Shown here piece by piece: positions 58,769 to 64,000 of a DNA stretch of 64,000 bases. Source of the DNA: Mycolicibacterium wolinskyi (GTDB lineage: Bacteria > Actinomycetota > Actinomycetes > Mycobacteriales > Mycobacteriaceae); the NCBI RefSeq assembly GCF_002101965.1, contig NZ_LQQA01000017.1, positions 1 through 64,000 of the forward strand, in the 5' to 3' direction. The first letter of the stretch is position 1. Every line of letters begins with the position of its first letter. The translations under genes were made by a program, and so were the position numbers. The notes beneath the pieces were generated by a model. That model did not search any database. It was not told where the DNA came from and saw nothing but the letters and a program-made list of their open reading frames with translations.

Positions 58769-59677
58769 TCAGCAATCTGCGTCGATTGTCAGCCCGGCAA
58801 GCACCTCATCGAGCGCCTTCTGGGTGACGGCGTCAAGTGGCCGGGCGGGCAGCCGTACCCTTTCCGAGGCGATGATCCCCCGCCGCACCAGAACGTGCTT
58901 GTGCACCGACCATGCCTGACCAGGGCGCACGCCTAACCGAATCAGTGGCTGCAGCCGGTCGAACGCGGCACGAGCCTCGGCGCGCCTGCCGGCCGAGAAA
59001 GCGTCGAGCACGGCACGCAGATGGTCGGAGAACTCGCAGGCCGGCATGGTGCCGACCGCGCCGTTGTCGTACTCCTCGATCAGGTCCTGAGCGTTCTGAC
59101 CGCCGAGGACCGCGAAGTCCGTCGCCGTAGCCGCGACGATTGCGGCGATCTTCACTGGAGTGGGAGGGGCTTCCACCTTGACCGACGCTATTCCCGGAAC
59201 CGCGGCGAGCTTGACGATCTGCGCGACACCGATGTTGACCCCCGTCACACCGGGGGCATCCTGCACCATGACGGGAACGCCCGCGGTGGCCGCCACTTCG
59301 GTGACGAACTCCCACACCTGCTCCTGCGACGGCTTGGCCAGGTACGGCGGAAGCACCATCAGATGGTCGGCTCCCCCTTCGACGGCCTCTTCGGCCATCT
59401 CGAGTGCCGTGACGGTGCTGGTGGCGTTCACCCCGGCGACGAGCGGAAGTTCACTTCCGGCGACCGCACGGACTTCACGCAGGATCGCGGCGCGCTCGGC
59501 ACGCGTGAGGGCGAACCCTTCGCTGGCCATCCCGAAGACCGCGAGACCATCCACGCCGCAGCGCATCTGAAACTCGATGAGCGACCTCAGCGACGCCAGA
59601 TCGAGCTGTCCGTCCGGGTCGAACGGGGTCGCCAGAATCGGGACGAGACCGGTGGGGGCGGGCCGGGATGTGTGCAC
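58769..59677 (-). CDS. DHDPS/NAL-family lyase or aldolase with altered active site
   Basis: This 302-residue barrel has the Schiff-base lysine Lys167 (IASVKVEAP) and the pyruvate-binding loop as GMASE at 49-53. The usual catalytic tyrosine of the YNxP box is replaced: the sequence reads VQDAPGVTG, with Gln139 in its place. It could act as an aldolase, dehydratase or lyase on a keto acid, and is probably not DapA. The GTG start has GAGGAG 9 nt upstream, 3 bp after the dehydratase gene. Confidence 0.8.
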   Translation of the reverse strand: MHTSRPAPTGLVPILATPFDPDGQLDLASLRSLIEFQMRCGVDGLAVFGMASEGFALTRAERAAILREVRAVAGSELPLVAGVNATSTVTALEMAEEAVEGGADHLMVLPPYLAKPSQEQVWEFVTEVAATAGVPVMVQDAPGVTGVNIGVAQIVKLAAVPGIASVKVEAPPTPVKIAAIVAATATDFAVLGGQNAQDLIEEYDNGAVGTMPACEFSDHLRAVLDAFSAGRRAEARAAFDRLQPLIRLGVRPGQAWSVHKHVLVRRGIIASERVRLPARPLDAVTQKALDEVLAGLTIDADC

Positions 59678-59680
59678 TGC

Positions 59681-60847
59681 TCAGTTCTCCTCTGCGAGAT
59701 GGGCTACCAGGTCGACATCGACGTCGATGCCCAAGCCGGGGCCGGTGGGTACCGCGAACCCGGTCGGGCCGGCATCTATCGGCGTGCGCAGGATCCGCTG
59801 CGCGACGGGCACGGTGTCCGGCTGAAATTCGAAGTACGGGCAGTCGGGCGTGGCGGCGCTGACATGTATTCCGGTCGCGAGCGCGATACCCAACCCGACC
59901 GAGTGGTGGTATGCGAGCGGAACATGGAATGCCGATGCGAGCTCGGCGATCGCGACGGCTTCCGTGATTCCGGTACGCGCGACGTCAGGCTGCGCGATGC
60001 GCAGCGCACGGCGAGTAAGCCAGTCGGCGAACTCGTAGCGATGGCGCATTGACTCACCGACTGCGATCGGCGTCGTGATCCGCTCAGCCAGCTCGCGGTG
60101 TCCGGCAACGTCTTCCGGGGCCAGCGGCGCCTCGAGGAACACCGCGCCCCGCGAGTCGAGTTCGCGTCCGAGGGTGACCGCTTCGCCGATCCGGTACGCC
60201 CAGTGTGCGTCCACGGCGATACGCAGGCCGGGGGCTGCCGCCGCGACCGCGTCGAAGGTCGCGAGGTCGGCCCCCACCCCCTTGCCCAAGGCGAGCTTGA
60301 CCATCCGCGCGCCGGCTTGCTCCCAACGGGCTGCGAGCGCGGCCCGGCCCTCGTCCGTCGGTTCAGGTAGGCCGGAGACGTATGCGGGCACCCGCTCGCG
60401 GTGCGCCCCGCCCAACAACTGGCTGACTGAGAGCCCGGTGACCTTGCCGTGCAGGTCCCACAGCGCGATGTCGACCGCTGCAAGCGCGTCGGCCTGGTGC
60501 CCGCCGAGGTGACCTCGCTCGCGCATCAGGTTGCGCAAGCGCTCCCAGATCGGGCGGACCTGCCGTGGGTCCTGGCCGACCAGTTGTGGTGCGATCAACC
60601 GGTCGACGACCACGGCCGCGATCTCCGGGCCGACGGGCGCCAGTGCCTCCCCCCAGCCGACCTGCCCATCGTCCGCTCGCACCGCGACGAGCATGGTCTC
60701 GAACCGGCCGGAATACAGGCTTCGCCATGGTTTGCGCACCACGTAGCCCTCCTCGGCGGTGAGCTCCGCGCCGTCGTCCATGGCGCCCAGGTAGGCCCGC
60801 TCACCTCGCTGTTTCAACACGTAGGTGGTCACTTCGGCAATGCGCAC
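59681..60847 (-). CDS. Enolase-superfamily (mandelate racemase-like) acid-sugar dehydratase
   Basis: This 388-residue protein has metal ligands Asp213 (VDAHW), Glu239 (FLEAPL) and Glu265 (AVGES), and a His-Asp dyad from QPDVAR and YHHS. The second-strand motif, K-x-K in most MR members, reads KLA here, so the second base is absent. GTG 60847 was chosen because GGAG lies 6 nt upstream; TTG 60853 is an alternative. It likely dehydrates a sugar acid and passes a keto acid to the adjacent lyase. Confidence 0.85.
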   Translation of the reverse strand: MRIAEVTTYVLKQRGERAYLGAMDDGAELTAEEGYVVRKPWRSLYSGRFETMLVAVRADDGQVGWGEALAPVGPEIAAVVVDRLIAPQLVGQDPRQVRPIWERLRNLMRERGHLGGHQADALAAVDIALWDLHGKVTGLSVSQLLGGAHRERVPAYVSGLPEPTDEGRAALAARWEQAGARMVKLALGKGVGADLATFDAVAAAAPGLRIAVDAHWAYRIGEAVTLGRELDSRGAVFLEAPLAPEDVAGHRELAERITTPIAVGESMRHRYEFADWLTRRALRIAQPDVARTGITEAVAIAELASAFHVPLAYHHSVGLGIALATGIHVSAATPDCPYFEFQPDTVPVAQRILRTPIDAGPTGFAVPTGPGLGIDVDVDLVAHLAEEN

Positions 60848-60884
60848 CGGCAACTCCGTTCCATCTCATTGACAGCCACCATCT

Positions 60885-60910
60885 TTGCAAGAGGCTTGCA
60901 TATGATGCAA
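60885..60910. promoter_or_regulatory. Candidate IclR operator
   Basis: TTGCATATGATGCAA (60896-60910) is a 6-3-6 palindrome, with a further TTGCAA half-site at 60885-60890. It overlaps a TATGAT -10-like hexamer (60901-60906) in the gap between the dehydratase and the IclR gene. It would fit local autoregulation and repression of the divergent pair. Confidence 0.6.
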
Positions 60911-60931
60911 CTCACTGCCAATATTTGGCGC

Positions 60932-61732
60932 ATGGCAGTGGAGAAAAGTGGAAACCAGAGCGTCGAACGAGCAGCAGCGGTGCTCCGACTGTTCACCGGA
61001 AGAAGCCCGGCCCTCCGGGTCTCGGATGTTGCCTCCGCGCTGGACCTCGGGCTCTCGACAGCATCGCGACTGCTGGCGACGCTGGAAACGGTGGAGCTGG
61101 TCAAGCGCGATCCGGTCAGCCAGCTCTACGAACTAGGCCCGGCGGTGATTGCGATGGCCGGGGTTGCGCTCAACAATGAGCCCGTCTACCGGCAGTCCAG
61201 GGCCGTCACCCAGCGACTTGCCTGGGAGCTGGGCCTCGGCGCCAATGTCGCGGTCCGCCGCGGCGACTCGCTCTTCTATCTGCAGAACGTGGAAGGGCCG
61301 CTTGCGCACAAGTCCTATTCACTTCTGGGGCAACGCAATCCGTTGCATGCGACGGCAATGGGCAAGTGCCTGATACTTGAGCTTTCCCGCGCCTACCGGG
61401 TTGAGCTACTCGGCGCCGGGCCACTGGCGGCCTACACCAGCCGCACGATCACCGATCACGATGCGCTCGACGACGATCTACGGCGTTGTGCCACACGCGG
61501 TTACGCGACCGAAGTCGAGGAGCTGGCGCTGGGCCGCGCCTGTATCGCCGCCCCTGTCCGAGACCACACCGGCGAAATCGTCGCGGCGCTTTCGGTGTCG
61601 GGCGCCCTGTCCGCCATCAGCTTGTCCGAGCGCGAGGCGGCCCTCGGCGCAATTGTCATCGAGGCCGCTGACTCCGTGAGCGCGAGTCTCGGCTACTTGG
61701 GCCACACCCCGACTGTCCCCTCACATCCATGA
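60932..61732 (+). CDS. IclR-family transcriptional regulator
   Basis: This 266-residue protein has an N-terminal winged helix (SVERAAAVLRLFTGRSPALRVSDVASALDLGLSTASRLLATLE) and a C-terminal effector domain with GQRNPLHATAMGKCLI. Two ATGs upstream (60902, 60905) fall inside the palindrome, so ATG 60932 is preferred although no strong Shine-Dalgarno is seen. It is coupled by a 4-bp overlap to the transporter gene and probably controls the whole cluster. Confidence 0.88.
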   Translation: MAVEKSGNQSVERAAAVLRLFTGRSPALRVSDVASALDLGLSTASRLLATLETVELVKRDPVSQLYELGPAVIAMAGVALNNEPVYRQSRAVTQRLAWELGLGANVAVRRGDSLFYLQNVEGPLAHKSYSLLGQRNPLHATAMGKCLILELSRAYRVELLGAGPLAAYTSRTITDHDALDDDLRRCATRGYATEVEELALGRACIAAPVRDHTGEIVAALSVSGALSAISLSEREAALGAIVIEAADSVSASLGYLGHTPTVPSHP

Positions 61733-63075
61733 CAACGAACGACGGAGTTCACATGCCAGCCCCGACCCACCTCAACGCCGACGCCGCACCGGCGACAACT
61801 CCCTCCCGGCGGGTACTGATCGCCGGCACGATCGGCAACTTCGTCGAGTGGTTCGACATCGGTATCTACGGAACTTTGTCATCTGTCATCGCCTCCAACT
61901 TCTTCGCGAAGGGCGACCCGACCTCGGCCATCCTGTCGACCTTCGCCATCTTTGCCGTCGGGTTCGCGATCCGGCCGCTCGGCGCCCTCTACTTCGGTCC
62001 GCTCGCAGACCGCATCGGCCGCAACCGCGTCCTCGCGATCACCGTCATCGTGACCTCCGTCGCCACGTTCGCGATCGGCGTGCTGCCGACCTACGCGAGC
62101 ATCGGTGCGCTGGCACCGATGCTGCTCATCGTGGCGCGTCTGGTACAGGGATTCGCCGCGGGTGGTGAAACGTCCAGCTCGGTAGGCCTGCTCTTCGAGT
62201 ACGCGCCCCGAAACCGGCGCGGCTTCTACACGAGCTTCGGGGCGAGCATCGGATTCGTCGCATTCGTGGCGGGGGCCGGCCTGGCACTGATTCTGACCCT
62301 GATCTTCGGCGACGAACAGTTGACCGAGTTCGCCTGGCGCATTCCGTTCTTGATCGCCCTTCCGCTCGGGATCGCCGGGCTTTATCTCCGGATGAGACTC
62401 GATGACACACCGGAGTTCATCCGGCTCGAAGAATCCGGCGAGGTCGCCGCGTCACCGCTGAAGGAGACCTTTCGAACCGGCCGCAAGGCGATGCTGATCC
62501 TCGGTGGGGTGATTGTCCTCAAAGGCGTCGCACACTGGGTGTTGCAGACGTACATGGTCAGCCACCTCAGCCGCACTCTTCACTTCAGCGCGGCCGAGTC
62601 GTTCACAGCGTCGACGATCTGTATGGCGGTGGTGGCCTTGTGCATTCCGGTGGCAGGGCTGCTGTCGGACCGGGTCGGCCGCAAGCCGGTGATGATCCTC
62701 GGCGCTGCCGGTCTGATCGCCTTGGCCTGGCCCGCACTCGTCCTGATGACCCTCGGAAACGCCGTGCTGGCGGTGCTCGCGATGGTGGTCCTCGGACTGC
62801 CGCTCGCCGCGTACGACGGCGCGGTCAACGCCAGCATGGCTGAGCTCTTCCCGTCGCGCATCCGCACCGGTGCGATCGCGATCCCGTACAACATCGTGGT
62901 CAGCCTGCTCGGCGGTACTGCGCCCTACATCGCAGCCTGGCTCACGGCGGTGTCGGGCTACACGCCCGCGCCGGCCTTCTATTTGATGCTCGCCGCAGCC
63001 ATCACCCTTGTGACGGTAATCGTCTGGGTCAAGGAGACCACCGGGCCGAACGCACAAGTCGACGTGGTGGCGTGA
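61729..63075 (+). CDS. MHS-family (MFS) metabolite:H+ symporter
   Basis: This 448-residue protein has about twelve hydrophobic spans and the MHS hallmark GTIGNFVEWFDIGIYGTLSSVIA, with RPLGALYFGPLADRIGRN in the first cytoplasmic loop. MHS carriers take up organic acids such as shikimate, citrate or alpha-ketoglutarate. Its ATG overlaps the IclR stop (ATGA). It would import the substrate of the divergent enzymes. Confidence 0.92.
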   Translation: MTTNDGVHMPAPTHLNADAAPATTPSRRVLIAGTIGNFVEWFDIGIYGTLSSVIASNFFAKGDPTSAILSTFAIFAVGFAIRPLGALYFGPLADRIGRNRVLAITVIVTSVATFAIGVLPTYASIGALAPMLLIVARLVQGFAAGGETSSSVGLLFEYAPRNRRGFYTSFGASIGFVAFVAGAGLALILTLIFGDEQLTEFAWRIPFLIALPLGIAGLYLRMRLDDTPEFIRLEESGEVAASPLKETFRTGRKAMLILGGVIVLKGVAHWVLQTYMVSHLSRTLHFSAAESFTASTICMAVVALCIPVAGLLSDRVGRKPVMILGAAGLIALAWPALVLMTLGNAVLAVLAMVVLGLPLAAYDGAVNASMAELFPSRIRTGAIAIPYNIVVSLLGGTAPYIAAWLTAVSGYTPAPAFYLMLAAAITLVTVIVWVKETTGPNAQVDVVA

Positions 63076-63090
63076 GGCCGCGATGCTGCC

Positions 63091-63107
63091 ATTACCCGCG
63101 GGGTAAT
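63091..63107. promoter_or_regulatory. Perfect 7-3-7 inverted repeat between transporter and oxidoreductase
   Basis: ATTACCC-GCG-GGGTAAT lies 16 bp after the transporter stop and 35 bp before the oxidoreductase start. No T-run follows, so an operator is as likely as a weak terminator. Confidence 0.5.
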
Positions 63108-63141
63108 CGACGGCGGAACGGGCTCGAGTGATCGTCAAAGC

Positions 63142-64000
63142 GTGACCTTGCGCATCGGAATCATGCTGCCCAGCCGCGAAACGGCCATGACCGGGCGGCA
63201 CGACGCCGCAGGACTCGTGGAATTCGCTCGTACCGCAGAGGATTACGGTTTCGACTCGGTCTGGACCGGCGACTCCCTGCTGGCCCGCACCCGGGTCGAA
63301 CCGCTGTCACTGCTCGCTGCTGTCAGTGCGGTCACGAGCCGGATCACCCTCGGTACTGCGGCGCTGATCGGTCCCCTGCGTCCGCCGCTGTTGACGGCTG
63401 CGCAGGCCGCGACCGTCGACCAGTTGTCCGGTGGGCGTCTGGTGCTCGGGCTCGGTTCGGGCGCACCTGTTCCCGAGAGCCGACGTGAATTCGATGCGGT
63501 GTCAATGCCGTTCAGCGCGCGGGCCGCTCGGCTCGACGAGGCCGTCGCTCTATGGCGGCAGGCATGGACCGGCACGGGTCGATTCAGCGGCCGCTACTGG
63601 CAGGTCGACGATCTCGACGGGGCGCTACCACCGGCACGGCCCGGTGGTCCACCGCTGTGGCGGGCCGGCGGTGACACCGATGGCGTGATCGCGCGCGTTG
63701 CCGACCACTACGACGGCTGGCTACCGTACCTTCCCGATGCCGGCGCGTATGCCCGAGCCTGGGACCGAATCCGCGAGCGGGCCACGCGATCGGTGACGCC
63801 TGCCCTGTATGCCACCGTCAACATCAACGCCGACCGGGCCCGTGCGCACACCGAACTCGATTCTCACGCCCGCGCCTACTACCGTCAGCCGTTGGACGCC
63901 ATGCGGGAGATTCAGGCGTACCACGGTGGGTCGGTCGCCGAATGCGCCGACTGGCTCAACCGGTATGTCGAGGCGGGCGCGCGGCACGTCATCCTCCGGA
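63142..64000 (+). CDS. Luciferase-like (LLM) flavin/F420-dependent oxidoreductase, 3' end missing
   Basis: The frame is open from GTG 63142 to the window end (286 residues seen). The N-terminus (LRIGIMLPSRETAM), the SVWTGDSLLARTRVEPLSLL stretch and DQLSGGRLVLGLGSG match luciferase-like monooxygenases; in mycobacteria many relatives use F420. It lies 66 bp after the transporter and may be part of the same catabolic cluster. The true end is unseen. Confidence 0.85.
   Translation, partial: MTLRIGIMLPSRETAMTGRHDAAGLVEFARTAEDYGFDSVWTGDSLLARTRVEPLSLLAAVSAVTSRITLGTAALIGPLRPPLLTAAQAATVDQLSGGRLVLGLGSGAPVPESRREFDAVSMPFSARAARLDEAVALWRQAWTGTGRFSGRYWQVDDLDGALPPARPGGPPLWRAGGDTDGVIARVADHYDGWLPYLPDAGAYARAWDRIRERATRSVTPALYATVNINADRARAHTELDSHARAYYRQPLDAMREIQAYHGGSVAECADWLNRYVEAGARHVILR

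Overview
This 64 kb window is GC-rich actinobacterial chromosome. Gene content and order point to a fast-growing mycobacterium (Mycolicibacterium, most like M. smegmatis as far as I remember; no search could be run). The evidence is the order bioA-bioF-bioD ... bioQ/bioB, nadA-nadB-nadC, hisD-C-B-H-A-impA-F-I, trpE-(membrane protein)-trpC-trpB-trpA-lgt, pykA-tesB, together with treX-treY-treZ and ilvA. This is essentially the M. tuberculosis Rv1559-Rv1618 neighbourhood read backwards, with insertions. Other mycobacterial marks are a TCGAAC-N4-GTTCGA LexA box, BioQ and NrtR operators, many GTG starts, and several genes with a -10 hexamer 6-8 nt before the start codon, which suggests leaderless mRNAs.

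Layout. (1) 1-12 kb: a partial DUF4190 protein, tesB, pykA, the glutamate synthase genes gltB-gltD, two small membrane proteins, and lgt with a very long acidic, repeat-containing tail. (2) 12-17.1 kb: trpA, trpB, trpC, a Trp-operon membrane protein and trpE, all on the minus strand; no trpF is present. (3) 17.2-25.4 kb: a Bcp peroxiredoxin, then a block that I recall being only chaA in M. tuberculosis. Here it holds leuA with a leucine leader peptide and a switchable RNA hairpin, a FadR-type regulator with an orphan ABC ATPase, a probable restriction-modification pair, and a DUF222/HNH nuclease whose start codon lies inside a LexA box. (4) 25.4-31.8 kb: an eight-gene his operon tightly coupled by 4-bp overlaps, whose hisA has the residues of the bifunctional PriA isomerase, explaining the missing trpF. 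(5) 31.8-41 kb: a Ddn-like protein, a LysE exporter, nadA-nadB-nadC with divergent nrtR, a lipase, an AraC regulator, a glyoxalase-fold protein, and bioB with two followers. (6) 41-47 kb: bioQ, then bioD-bioF-bioA with two small enzymes. (7) 47-55.3 kb: an acyltransferase-3/SGNH protein coupled to glgX(treX)-treY-treZ. (8) 55.3-64 kb: ilvA, small orphan genes, a methyltransferase, and a catabolic-looking cluster (DHDPS-family lyase, enolase-superfamily dehydratase, IclR regulator, MHS transporter), ending in a partial luciferase-like oxidoreductase.

How it works together. Most of the window is core anabolism (Trp, His, Leu/Ile, NAD, biotin, glutamate, trehalose), with local regulators beside their targets: NrtR at nadABC, BioQ at bioB and bioFD, IclR at the acid-sugar-like cluster, and the leader RNA at leuA. 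The accessory biology is concentrated at 17.6-25.4 kb and 57-64 kb. No stretch longer than about 160 bp lacks a gene, and I saw no tRNA, rRNA, insertion sequence or CRISPR array.
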